Source: JAXDJH01 sp034663635 (GTDB lineage: Bacteria > Actinomycetota > CADDZG01 > WHSQ01). From it: a stretch of 64,000 nucleotides of DNA. Below the pieces are notes generated by a model. It had not been told where the DNA came from. It ran no database searches and saw only the letters and a program-made list of their open reading frames with translations. Location: contig JAXDJH010000012.1 in NCBI GenBank assembly GCA_034663635.1, positions 18,611 to 82,610 on the forward strand. Direction: 5' to 3'. The translations under genes were made by a program, and so were the position numbers. Shown here piece by piece: positions 57,594 to 64,000 of the stretch. Positions within the stretch are counted from its first letter, which is position 1. Every line of letters starts with the position of its first letter.

Positions 57594-57971
57594 ATGCCGC
57601 TTCGTTTCGGCTGGGTGACGATCGACAGTGAAGATCCCGACGTCCTCGCGACATTCTGGAAGGAAGCGCTCGACTTTCAGGAGATCTACCGGTCCGACGA
57701 GGGCGAAGAGCCGCTCGAGATCATCATCTCCGAGGACGCTGAGGGCGCCGGCTGGACGATCTTACTGATCGAGGTTCACGATGATCGGAAAGGTAAGAAT
57801 CGCCTCCACTTCGACCTGCGCCCAGACGACCAAGAGGCGGAAGTAGCCCGGCTCGAAGGTCTAGGCGCGAAACGCATCGACATCGGCCAAGGGGAAACGA
57901 ACTGGACTGTGATGTCCGACCCCGAAGGCAACGAGTTCTGCGTCCTGCGCCCCCGCACGGCCACCCCCTAG
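57594..57971 (+). CDS. VOC family protein (glyoxalase-like)
   Basis: A 125-residue vicinal-oxygen-chelate protein: LRFGWVTIDSEDPDVLATFWKEALDFQEIY, then KGKNRLHFDLRPDDQEAEVARLEGLGAKRIDIGQ and WTVMSDPEGNEFCVLRP. The conserved His in LHFDL and Glu in GNEFCVL are candidate metal ligands. It follows acnA by three bases, so it is co-transcribed; any link to aconitase is unclear. Substrate unknown. Confidence 0.86.
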   Translation: MPLRFGWVTIDSEDPDVLATFWKEALDFQEIYRSDEGEEPLEIIISEDAEGAGWTILLIEVHDDRKGKNRLHFDLRPDDQEAEVARLEGLGAKRIDIGQGETNWTVMSDPEGNEFCVLRPRTATP

Positions 57972-58020
57972 CTGTCGCCATGAGTTGCCCATACGGCAAC
58001 GAAACGCGCTCCGTAAGAAA

Positions 58021-58044
58021 AAGGCCCCCGTTTCCGGGGGCCTT
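58021..58044 (-). terminator. Terminator of the rplM-rpsI operon
   Basis: AAGGCCCCCG-TTTC-CGGGGGCCTT makes a ten-pair stem three bases beyond the rpsI stop, and in the leftward direction it is followed by a TTTCTT tract, a classical intrinsic terminator. Confidence 0.9.
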
Positions 58045-58047
58045 CGT

Positions 58048-58440
58048 TTAGCGCTTGGAGTATTGCGGCGCTTTGCGCGCCTTCTTCAGACCGTACTTGC
58101 GACGTTCCTTCTCCCGCGCGTCGCGGGTGAGGAAGCCGGCTTTCTTGAGGATCGGCCGAAGATCGGGGTCGAGGTCGATCAGGGACCTCGAGATCGCGTG
58201 ACGCAACGCGCCCGCTTGGCCACTCACGCCCCCGCCGGTGATCTTGCAGAGGATGTCGTAGCGACCCTCGGTGTTCGTGATCTTGAAGGGCTCGTTGATG
58301 ATCATGCGGTGGGTCGCGCTCGGGAAGTAATCCTCGAGCGGGCGGCCGTTGACTTCAAAGCGCCCGGAACCTTCCACGAGACGCACCCGGCAGACCGCTT
58401 CTTTGCGCCGGCCGGAGGCCTGCGCCAACACGTTAGCCAA
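58048..58440 (-). CDS. rpsI: 30S ribosomal protein S9
   Basis: A 130-residue ribosomal protein; the C-terminus LKKARKAPQYSKR is the tail that reaches toward tRNA in the P site. The ASGRRKEAVCRVRLVEGSGRFEVNGRPLEDYF and GGGVSGQAGALRHAISRSLI segments are typical. The start overlaps the rplM end by eight bases, the usual pair, and a strong terminator follows. Confidence 0.98.
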   Translation of the reverse strand: MANVLAQASGRRKEAVCRVRLVEGSGRFEVNGRPLEDYFPSATHRMIINEPFKITNTEGRYDILCKITGGGVSGQAGALRHAISRSLIDLDPDLRPILKKAGFLTRDAREKERRKYGLKKARKAPQYSKR

Positions 58441-58924
58441 CCTTTACCTCCTCGACGGTGTGCGCCTGATCGGGGTTGTGTGGCGCGGCCACCTGTTTGA
58501 TATCGAGATCCTTCGGGTTCTGTGAAGAGTGTGGATGCTCCGGACCCGCGTAGACCTTGAGTTTCTTGAGCATCGCGCGGCCGAGGCGGTTGCTCGGAAG
58601 CATCCCTTTGACCGCTTTCTCGATCGCGATCTCGGGCTTCGTGCTCATGAGCTTGGCGTAGGGAACGGCCTTGAGGCCGCCCGGGTAGCCGGAGTGACGG
58701 TAGTGCATCTTCTGGGTCAGCTTGTTGCCGGTCAGAAGAACCTTCGAAGCGTTGATGACGATCACGTGATCGCCCGTGTCGAGGTGCGGGGCGAACTGTG
58801 GCTTGTGCTTGCCACGGAGTCGCTGGGCGACCTCGGACGCGAGACGGCCCAGCACGACGCCCTCGGCGTCGACGAGCCACCACTCGCGCGTGATCTCACT
58901 CGGTTTAGTTGAATGGGTCTTCAT
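58433..58924 (-). CDS. rplM: 50S ribosomal protein L13
   Basis: Ribosomal protein L13 with RLASEVAQRLRGKHKPQFAPHLDTGDHVIVINASKVLLTGNKLTQKMHYRHSGYPGG and KGMLPSNRLGRAMLKKLKVYAGPEHPHSSQNP. At 163 residues it is about 15-20 longer than usual, with a C-terminal tail of Asn, Gln, His and Glu (KDLDIKQVAAPHNPDQAHTVEEVKVG) that does not match L13 cores. It precedes rpsI as in nearly all bacteria; truA lies 58 bases upstream. Confidence 0.97.
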   Translation of the reverse strand: MKTHSTKPSEITREWWLVDAEGVVLGRLASEVAQRLRGKHKPQFAPHLDTGDHVIVINASKVLLTGNKLTQKMHYRHSGYPGGLKAVPYAKLMSTKPEIAIEKAVKGMLPSNRLGRAMLKKLKVYAGPEHPHSSQNPKDLDIKQVAAPHNPDQAHTVEEVKVG

Positions 58925-58982
58925 CGCTACCTTCTAGTTACCGGACCGCTGAGGGTCCGCTCAGCGAGGAAACGAGACTTTA

Positions 58983-59783
58983 TCACGCGGATAATCCCTG
59001 GTCAGAGGCGGTAGGCGGGTAGCTCCAGCCTTCGTCGTACTCGACGGAAACCAAGCAAAGGCCATGAGGCGGAGCGACCGGTCCGGCCGCCGCTCGATCC
59101 TTCGCTGCCAGGATCGCCATCATGTCCGACGGATCCTTCCGGCCCTCGCCCACCTGAGCAAGCGTTCCGACGAGAGATCGGACCATCTGCTGGATGAAGG
59201 CATTTGCACGAGCTTTGATCCGCACCATGGCGTCGGACCGAGAAACGTTCAGTTCGTACAGGACCCGTTCGGCCGAAGGCGGATTCGCCGGGTCCGTAGC
59301 CTCCGGCAACCTGCCGAACGAGCTGAAGTCGTGAGGGCCGAGCAAGTGGCCGGCGGCTTCAGCCATCGCGTCCACGTGTAGAGGCTCGGGGTGGAACCAA
59401 CTGGTCCCTGCGACGAACGGGTCGGGAACTTCGCTGTTGAGGATCGCGTAGACATACGTCCTTGATCGTGCGCTGAAGCGAGCGTGGAAGTCATCGGCCG
59501 CCTGCTTCACCTGCCAAACGGAGATGTGCGGAGCGCACATGGCATTAAGCGCGTCGCGGACTTTTCGTAGGTCCGTGTCATCCGGCGCATCGAAGACCGA
59601 AAGCACCTGGCCGACCGCATGCACGCCGGCATCGGTTCGTCCGGCCCCCACGGTGCGCGGCTCTCCTCCGAAGAGTTTGCCGAGCGCGACCTCGATATCG
59701 CCCTGCACGGTGCGCTGGTCGGGCTGACGCGCGAAACCACGAAACGGTCCGCCGTCGTAAGCGAGATCTAGCCGGAGGTTCAC
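58983..59783 (-). CDS. truA: tRNA pseudouridine(38-40) synthase
   Basis: Makes pseudouridine at positions 38-40 of the tRNA anticodon stem. The 266 residues show LDLAYDGGPFRGFARQPDQRTVQGDIEVAL, the catalytic Asp in VGAGRTDAGVHAVGQV and RTYVYAILN, and the C-terminal FIQQMVRSLVGTLAQVGEGR. GTG at 59781-59783 is the start. It sits between rplQ and rplM, a standard actinobacterial position. Confidence 0.96.
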   Translation of the reverse strand: MNLRLDLAYDGGPFRGFARQPDQRTVQGDIEVALGKLFGGEPRTVGAGRTDAGVHAVGQVLSVFDAPDDTDLRKVRDALNAMCAPHISVWQVKQAADDFHARFSARSRTYVYAILNSEVPDPFVAGTSWFHPEPLHVDAMAEAAGHLLGPHDFSSFGRLPEATDPANPPSAERVLYELNVSRSDAMVRIKARANAFIQQMVRSLVGTLAQVGEGRKDPSDMMAILAAKDRAAAGPVAPPHGLCLVSVEYDEGWSYPPTASDQGLSA

Positions 59784-59797
59784 AACCGACTCCGGGG

Positions 59798-60502
59798 TTA
59801 CTTGTTGTCGGTCTCGTTGCCTTCGGGCACGCCACCCGCGCCGTCGTCGTGCGGAAGGTCGTCGCCCGCGGCTTCTGTCTCGGCGTCGTCGGTGGCCGCT
59901 TCAGCCGAAACCTCCTCGGCCTCGAGCTGTGCCTCCGGCGCCTCGTCGGCCTCGGCGGCCTCGCCGGCCTCATCCGACTCGTCCTCACCAGACAGGTTGC
60001 CGGCCGCAGCGGCCTCGGCCGCGCGCGAGCGAGCAGGCTTGTCTTGCGGCAACTTCTCCTCGCCCTCACGACGCCTGCGCGGAGCGCGCAGTCGGCGCCT
60101 GCGCCCACCCTCGTCATCGCCATCGGAAGTCACCGTTGTGACGGTGCCTTCCTCGACAAGTTCGATCAGCACCATGGGCGCGGCGTCGCCATTGCGCGGG
60201 CCGAGCTTCAAGATGCGGGTGTACCCGCCGTTGCGGTCCTCGAAGCGAGGGCCGATATCGGCAAAGAGCTTGTGAACGACCGCTCTGTCCTCGATCACCG
60301 AGAGGACCTGGCGACGGTCGTGGATGCCGCCTTTCTTGGCTTTGGTGATCAGACGCTCTGCGAACGGCCTGAGCATCTTGGCCTTCGCCTCGGTCGTCTT
60401 GATCCGCTCGTGCTCGAACAAAGACGCGCTCAGGTTCGCCAGCATCTGTCGCTGGTGATCCGGACCGGATCCGAGTCTGGGGCCCTTCTTTGGCTGCGGC
60501 AT
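59798..60502 (-). CDS. rplQ: 50S ribosomal protein L17 with long acidic C-terminal extension
   Basis: The first 125 residues are L17 (PKKGPRLGSGPDHQRQMLANLSASLFEHERIKTTEAKAKMLRPFAERLITKAKKG, then GGYTRILKLGPRNGDAAPMVLIELV). The remaining 110 residues are an extension: a basic stretch (RRRRLRAPRRRREGEEK) followed by an Ala/Glu/Asp-rich tail. Ordinary L17 stops near residue 120-130. A single open frame covers all, so it is not an artefact of frame choice, unless a stop was lost. The tail could be mobile on the ribosome surface near the exit tunnel. rpoA lies 12 bases upstream. Confidence 0.95.
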   Translation of the reverse strand: MPQPKKGPRLGSGPDHQRQMLANLSASLFEHERIKTTEAKAKMLRPFAERLITKAKKGGIHDRRQVLSVIEDRAVVHKLFADIGPRFEDRNGGYTRILKLGPRNGDAAPMVLIELVEEGTVTTVTSDGDDEGGRRRRLRAPRRRREGEEKLPQDKPARSRAAEAAAAGNLSGEDESDEAGEAAEADEAPEAQLEAEEVSAEAATDDAETEAAGDDLPHDDGAGGVPEGNETDNK

Positions 60503-60514
60503 CGATAGACCTTC

Positions 60515-61453
60515 CTAGAAGTCCTTGCTTCGCAAGCCGAGACCCATCTCCTCGAGCTTGGCCTTAACTTCGTCGATCGACTTCTGGCCGAAGTTGCGGA
60601 TCTCGAGCAGGTCCTCCTCGGACTTCTGCACGAGCTCCCCGACCGTGGTCACGCCCTCACGCTTCAGGCAGTTGTACGAACGGACCGTGAGGTCCATGTC
60701 CTCGATCGGCTTCGCGAGGATCCCGGAGGCCTCGTCCTCGCCGGGCTCCGGACCGAGGTCCAAGCCGGGTCCCTGGCCGAGCTCGGCAAAAAGCGTGAAC
60801 AGGTTCACGAGAGTTGCGCCCGCTGCAGACAGAGCGTCCGACGGCGAGATCGAACCATCGGTCTCGACGTCCAGGATCAAGCGGTCGTAGTTCGTCATCT
60901 GCTCGACCCTCGTCGGCTCGACCTGGTAGGTCACGCGATTAACCGGCGAGAAGATCGCGTCGATCGGGATGGTGCCGATGGCTTCCTTTGATTCCTTGGC
61001 TGCCGCAACGTAGCCGCGGCCCTGCTCGACCCGGAGCTCCATCGACAGGTTGGCGTTGCGGTTGAGCGTTGCGATGTGGTGATCGCCGTTCAAGATCTCG
61101 ACACCTGAAGGCAGCTCGATGTCGCCGGCCTTGACCACGGTCGGCCCGGTCACACGAAGGTGAACGGTGGTGGGCTCCTCGTTCTCGCTACGGACGACGA
61201 GGCCTTTCAGATTCAAGATGATGTCGGTTACGTCTTCGGTAACTCCGTCGATCGTCGAAAACTCGTGCAGTACTCCATCGATCTTCACCTGGGTCACTGC
61301 GGCGCCAGGGATCGACGAGAGGAGCGTGCGACGAAGGGAGTTGCCCAACGTGTAACCGAACCCAGGCTCAAGGGGCTCGATTGTGAACTTCTTGCGGACG
61401 TCCGAGATCTCTTCCTCAGAGATCGATGGACGCTGAACGATGAGCAGATCCAT
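60515..61453 (-). CDS. rpoA: DNA-directed RNA polymerase subunit alpha
   Basis: A 312-residue polymerase subunit that dimerises to start assembly of the core enzyme. N-terminal domain with FTIEPLEPGFGYTLGNSLRRTLLSSIPGAAVTQVKIDGV, linker, and the C-terminal domain (SEEDLLEIRNFGQKSIDEVKAKLEEMGLGL) that contacts UP elements and activators. The length and sequence are typical of actinobacteria. ATG lies 49 bases after the rpsD stop. Confidence 0.98.
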   Translation of the reverse strand: MDLLIVQRPSISEEEISDVRKKFTIEPLEPGFGYTLGNSLRRTLLSSIPGAAVTQVKIDGVLHEFSTIDGVTEDVTDIILNLKGLVVRSENEEPTTVHLRVTGPTVVKAGDIELPSGVEILNGDHHIATLNRNANLSMELRVEQGRGYVAAAKESKEAIGTIPIDAIFSPVNRVTYQVEPTRVEQMTNYDRLILDVETDGSISPSDALSAAGATLVNLFTLFAELGQGPGLDLGPEPGEDEASGILAKPIEDMDLTVRSYNCLKREGVTTVGELVQKSEEDLLEIRNFGQKSIDEVKAKLEEMGLGLRSKDF

Positions 61454-61502
61454 GTAACTCCTCTCCTACTTCGATGGTGCTACTGCAGAGGTGTCGCTGT
61501 CG

Positions 61503-62129
61503 CTACTTCGAGTAGTACTCGACGATGAGCTGCTCTTGGACAGGAACGTCCATCTGAGTCCGCTCTGGTAGCGCACGCACCTGCACGGCCAGTTGCTTGA
61601 GGTTGCTTTCCAACCATTCCGGGATCACGCGACCTTCCGCGTACGACGCGTTCTCGACGATGCGCCCGACAGACTTCGAACGCTCTTTGACGGTAACGAC
61701 GTCGCCCTCCTTAACCCGATAGGAGGGGATGTTCACCTTGCGACCGTTGACCTGGAAGTGCCCGTGGGTGACGAGCTGACGGGCCATCGGACGGTTCATC
61801 GCGAAGCCGGCGCGGTACACGACGTTGTCGAGCCGCGTCTCGCAGAGCTTCAGGAGCTCCTCGCCCGTGATGCCCTTCGAAGTGGCAGCTTCCGCGTAGT
61901 AGCTGCGGAATTGCTTCTCGAGGATGCCGTAGAACCGCTTCGCCTTCTGCTTCTCACGAAGCTGAAGCAGATACTCGGACTCACGCACCCGGCCACGGCC
62001 ATGCTCGCCGGGTGGCGGACGACCCTTCTCGATCGGGCACTTCGGGGACTCGCAACGGGTTCCCTTGAGGAAAAGCTTGGTCTTCTCACGCCGACAGAGC
62101 CTGCAAACGGGGCCTGTATATCTAGCCAT
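61503..62129 (-). CDS. rpsD: 30S ribosomal protein S4
   Basis: A 208-residue primary binder of 16S rRNA. The N-terminus has the zinc-binding cysteine form: VCRLCRREKTKLFLKGTRCESPKCP. The S4 RNA-binding domain is RLDNVVYRAGFAMNRPMARQLVTHGHFQVNGRKVNIPSYRVKEGDVV. In many bacteria S4 represses its own operon; here no leader was examined further. It is three bases downstream of rpsK. Confidence 0.98.
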   Translation of the reverse strand: MARYTGPVCRLCRREKTKLFLKGTRCESPKCPIEKGRPPPGEHGRGRVRESEYLLQLREKQKAKRFYGILEKQFRSYYAEAATSKGITGEELLKLCETRLDNVVYRAGFAMNRPMARQLVTHGHFQVNGRKVNIPSYRVKEGDVVTVKERSKSVGRIVENASYAEGRVIPEWLESNLKQLAVQVRALPERTQMDVPVQEQLIVEYYSK

Positions 62130-62132
62130 GCC

Positions 62133-62528
62133 TCAGACCCTCCGTCTCTTGCGAGGGCGGCAGCCGTTGTGCGGCACCGGGGTGACGTCTTTGATGCCGA
62201 TGATCTCGAGACCCGAGGCTTGGAGTGAGCGGATGGCGGTCTCGCGACCGGACCCGGGCCCCTTCACCTCGACGTCCACGCGGCGCACGCCATGTTCTTG
62301 AGCCTTGCGCGACGCGGCCTCGGCGGCGAGCTGCGCCGCGAAAGGGGTCGACTTGCGCGAACCCTTGAATCCGACGTTGCCGGCGGAAGCCCACGAGAGG
62401 ACGTTCCCCTCCGTGTCGGAGATGGAGATGATCGTGTTGTTGAACGTCGACTTGATGTGAGCGACGCCGTGGACGACGTTCTTCTTTTCCCGCCGCCTGG
62501 TCTTTGTCTTCTTCTTAGGAGTTGCCAA
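62133..62528 (-). CDS. rpsK: 30S ribosomal protein S11
   Basis: A 131-residue platform protein. VVHGVAHIKSTFNNTIISISDTEGNVLSWASAGNVGFKGSRKSTPFAAQLAA and VDVEVKGPGSGRETAIRSLQASGLEIIGIKDVTPVPHNGCRPRKRRRV match the family. The start codon is TTG at 62526-62528, ten or so bases after GAGGGG, giving MATPKKKTK. Confidence 0.98.
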   Translation of the reverse strand: MATPKKKTKTRRREKKNVVHGVAHIKSTFNNTIISISDTEGNVLSWASAGNVGFKGSRKSTPFAAQLAAEAASRKAQEHGVRRVDVEVKGPGSGRETAIRSLQASGLEIIGIKDVTPVPHNGCRPRKRRRV

Positions 62529-62549
62529 GTTCTTTGATTCCCCTCTCGT

Positions 62550-62933
62550 CTACTTCTTCGCCGCGGTCTTTTTCTTGCCGGCCACGGTCTTCTTCGGTCC
62601 CTTGCGAGTGCGGGCGTTCGTATGGGTGCGCTGACCGTTCACCGGGAGGCCACGACGGTGCCTGAGCCCCTGGTAGCAGCCGATCTCGACCTTGCGCTTG
62701 ATGTGCTGGTTGACCTCGCGGCGGAGGTCACCCTCGACGCGGTAGTTCGCGCCGATCCAGTCACGGATCCGGACGACCTCGTCATCGGTGAGGTCACGCA
62801 CTTTCGTCGACGGTTTGACGGTCGAGCCGACGCACGTCTCGATCGCTTTCGTCGGGCCGATCCCGTAGATGTACCTGAGCGCGATGTCGAGGCGCTTGTC
62901 CCTCGGCAGATCGACCCCGGCTATACGTGCCAT
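62550..62933 (-). CDS. rpsM: 30S ribosomal protein S13
   Basis: A 127-residue head protein that contacts P-site tRNA and bridges to the large subunit. ARIAGVDLPRDKRLDIALRYIYGIGPTKAIETCV and GLRHRRGLPVNGQRTHTNARTRKGPKKTVAGKKK are typical, with a Lys/Ala-rich C-terminal tail. The 95 bases between rpmJ and rpsM contain two hairpins, GCGACC-GAA-GGTCGC and GCGGGGA/TCCCCGC, that could serve in regulation. Confidence 0.98.
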   Translation of the reverse strand: MARIAGVDLPRDKRLDIALRYIYGIGPTKAIETCVGSTVKPSTKVRDLTDDEVVRIRDWIGANYRVEGDLRREVNQHIKRKVEIGCYQGLRHRRGLPVNGQRTHTNARTRKGPKKTVAGKKKTAAKK

Positions 62934-63028
62934 CTATCTTCTCCCTTGCGGGGATTACATCCCCGCACTCGTCGGCGGGCCGCCAGCGACCTTCGGTCGC
63001 CGCAACCCTTACTCCTCGTTAACCTTGA

Positions 63029-63142
63029 CTAGCCCTGGCGCTGCTTGTGGCGTGGGTTGGTGCAGATGACCATGACGCGGCCATGGCGACGGATCACCTT
63101 GCACTTGTCACACATCTTCTTGACGCTCGGACGCACCTTCAT
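63029..63142 (-). CDS. rpmJ: 50S ribosomal protein L36, zinc form
   Basis: A 37-residue protein, too short for many gene callers: start MKVRPSVKKMCDKCKVIRRH at 63140-63142 and stop TAG at 63029-63031. It keeps the zinc ligands (Cys-x2-Cys in MCDKCK, then Cys and His in VICTNPRHKQRQG). Located between infA and rpsM, the standard order of the alpha operon. Confidence 0.95.
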   Translation of the reverse strand: MKVRPSVKKMCDKCKVIRRHGRVMVICTNPRHKQRQG

Positions 63143-63154
63143 CTTTCGAGGCTC

Positions 63155-63376
63155 CTACTTGTAGCGGTACACGACACGGCCGCGGCTCAGGTCGTACGGC
63201 GACAGTTCGATGAGAACGCGGTCCCCAGGAAGGATCCGGATGTAGTGCATCCGCATCTTTCCCGAGATGTGCGCGAGAACCTTGTGGCCGTTGGTCAACT
63301 CAACGCGGAACATCGCGTTGGGAAGAGCTTCGACAACCGAGCCCTCGATCTCGATGACGCCGTCTTTTTTGGCCAT
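63155..63376 (-). CDS. infA: Translation initiation factor IF-1
   Basis: A 73-residue OB-fold factor that occupies the ribosomal A site during initiation. KKDGVIEIEGSVVEALPNAMFRVELTNGHKVLAHISGKMRMHYIRILPGDRVLIELSPYDLSRGRVVYRYK is full length. A possible promoter (TTGGCC, 18-base spacer, TAGGCT; 63491-63520, reading leftward) lies 115-145 bases upstream. The map gene, normally between adk and infA, is absent. Confidence 0.98.
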   Translation of the reverse strand: MAKKDGVIEIEGSVVEALPNAMFRVELTNGHKVLAHISGKMRMHYIRILPGDRVLIELSPYDLSRGRVVYRYK

Positions 63377-63490
63377 ACCTTCTTTAATCGCTTACGTAAT
63401 CGCACTGGTCGTGCGGAATGCCATTTCTGGCGGGGTTGGGTTTGTCGGTGCCGCGGCACGCACGAAGCGAGCCCAAAGCACCAAAGATCG

Positions 63491-63520
63491 AGCCTACGGC
63501 ATGTGGAACGTTTTGGCCAA
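63491..63520 (-). promoter_or_regulatory. Possible promoter of infA
   Basis: Reading leftward, TTGGCC (63515-63520) and TAGGCT (63491-63496) are separated by 18 bases, giving a leader of about 110 bases before infA. The region between adk and infA (63377-63554) has no gene. Confidence 0.35.
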
Positions 63521-63554
63521 GTCGGGTGTAAGGTTCCGCTCCGCCGTGCGCGAA

Positions 63555-64000
63555 CTACGTCTCTGCCGCTTCCGGGCTGGTGATGCCGTGGTCGGCGAGG
63601 CGGGCGAAGATCCGCTCGGTGACCTCCTCGACGTCGCCGAGTCCGTCGACCTCCAGCAGCGCGCCGCGGTCGCGGTACATCGCCACCACGGGCTCGGTCT
63701 CGCGCTGATAGACCTCCTGGCGGTGACGGATCGCCTCCTCGGAGTCATCGGCACGGCCCTGCTCGAGCGCGCGCTTGCGCAGCCGGCGCACGATCTCTTC
63801 GCGGTCTGCCATCAACCGGATGACGGCATCCAGGGCTTGACCGTCGGCGGCGAGCAGTGCGTCGAGGTGCTGCACCTGGTCGGGAGTGCGCGGGTAGCCG
63901 TCGAGGAGGAAGCCGTGCGCCGCATCCGCCGAACGCAGCCGGTCTTCGACCAGAGCGTTGGTCAGCGTGTCTGGCACGTAGTCTCCGGCGTCGACGATCG
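63555..64000 (-). CDS. adk: Adenylate kinase, N-terminal part outside window
   Basis: Carboxyl-terminal part of adenylate kinase, which converts AMP and ATP into two ADP. The visible 148 residues include YVPDTLTNALVEDRLRSADAAHGFLLDGYPRTPDQVQHLDALL (AMP-binding and DGYPRT motif), then VIRLMADREEIVRRLRKR and the C-terminal region YRDRGALLEVDGLGDVEEVTERIFARL. The P-loop lies beyond the edge. Frame is open to the end, so the GTG at 63975-63977 is not the start. A short LID (no zinc cysteines visible) fits the short type found in actinobacteria. Confidence 0.93.
   Translation of the reverse strand, partial: IVDAGDYVPDTLTNALVEDRLRSADAAHGFLLDGYPRTPDQVQHLDALLAADGQALDAVIRLMADREEIVRRLRKRALEQGRADDSEEAIRHRQEVYQRETEPVVAMYRDRGALLEVDGLGDVEEVTERIFARLADHGITSPEAAET

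Noticed and set aside
1..64000. tRNA, rRNA, CRISPR or insertion sequence.
   Set aside because: I looked for T-loop-like motifs, regular spaced repeats, and transposase signatures with terminal inverted repeats and found none.

Overview
This 64 kb window looks like a chromosomal segment of a high-GC, probably deep-branching actinobacterium. Supporting traits are many GTG and TTG starts, an ECF sigma factor coupled to a DUF5667 protein, GuaB3, a coproporphyrin-dependent haem cluster ending in HemQ, a CIRCE-controlled groESL, and an actinobacterial-type alpha operon. Almost everything is core housekeeping. I see no tRNA or rRNA gene, CRISPR array, insertion sequence or prophage. The genome is compact: genes in the same direction often overlap as ATGA, GTGA or TTGA, and four convergent pairs overlap by exactly four bases at their stop codons.

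Layout. 1-2000: an acidic membrane-anchored protein (partial) divergent from an ECF sigma factor and a DUF5667 membrane protein with a long Ser/Gly/Asp repeat tail. 2-12.5 kb: folD, an MFS exporter, purN-purH, an esterase, sucC-sucD, a B12-binding mutase subunit, a fused acyl-CoA carboxyltransferase and a membrane-anchored cyclophilin. 12.5-23 kb: a pilin-like lipoprotein, UvrD/PcrA helicase, a polysaccharide flippase, guaA, a PrmC-like methyltransferase, an Lrp regulator with a previously unlisted 43-residue membrane protein upstream, guaB3, gmd, and a lysozyme-like muralytic gene behind a perfect CRP/GlxR-type box. 23-29 kb: an ArsR-SRPBCC-VOC operon, an acetyltransferase, and a sulfate-activation operon (sat, AlkP-superfamily enzyme, cysC, PHP phosphoesterase). 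29-34.7 kb: an unknown two-domain protein, an M23 peptidase with a structured leader, a double-GNAT protein, a stand-alone receiver protein, groEL and groES.

34.8-45.2 kb is a long leftward run: glmS, nnr, alr, an alpha/beta hydrolase, M29 aminopeptidase, udg, tsaE, tsaB, rimI, tsaD. It links amino-sugar and D-alanine supply for peptidoglycan with metabolite repair and the t6A tRNA-modification proteins. 45-49.5 kb holds a TetR regulator with its own membrane partner, glmM and a TreT-like glycosyltransferase. 49.6-54.8 kb is the haem operon hemE-hemH-hemY-hemQ plus a lipoprotein. 54.8-58 kb carries aconitase and a VOC protein. 58-64 kb is the leftward ribosomal block: adk (partial), infA, rpmJ, rpsM, rpsK, rpsD, rpoA, rplQ, truA, rplM, rpsI. 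The map gene is not in its usual place between adk and infA.

Functional themes are one-carbon and purine synthesis (folD, purH, purN, guaA, guaB3), propionate/TCA flux (mutase subunit, sucCD, acn, carboxyltransferase), cell-wall synthesis and remodelling (glmS, glmM, alr, M23, lysozyme-like) and haem. The most interesting items are the sat-AlkP-cysC-PHP operon with three repeats in its promoter region, the CRP box before the muralytic gene, strong leaderless-promoter candidates at arsR and udg, structured leaders before the M23 gene and glmS, and the new small proteins.
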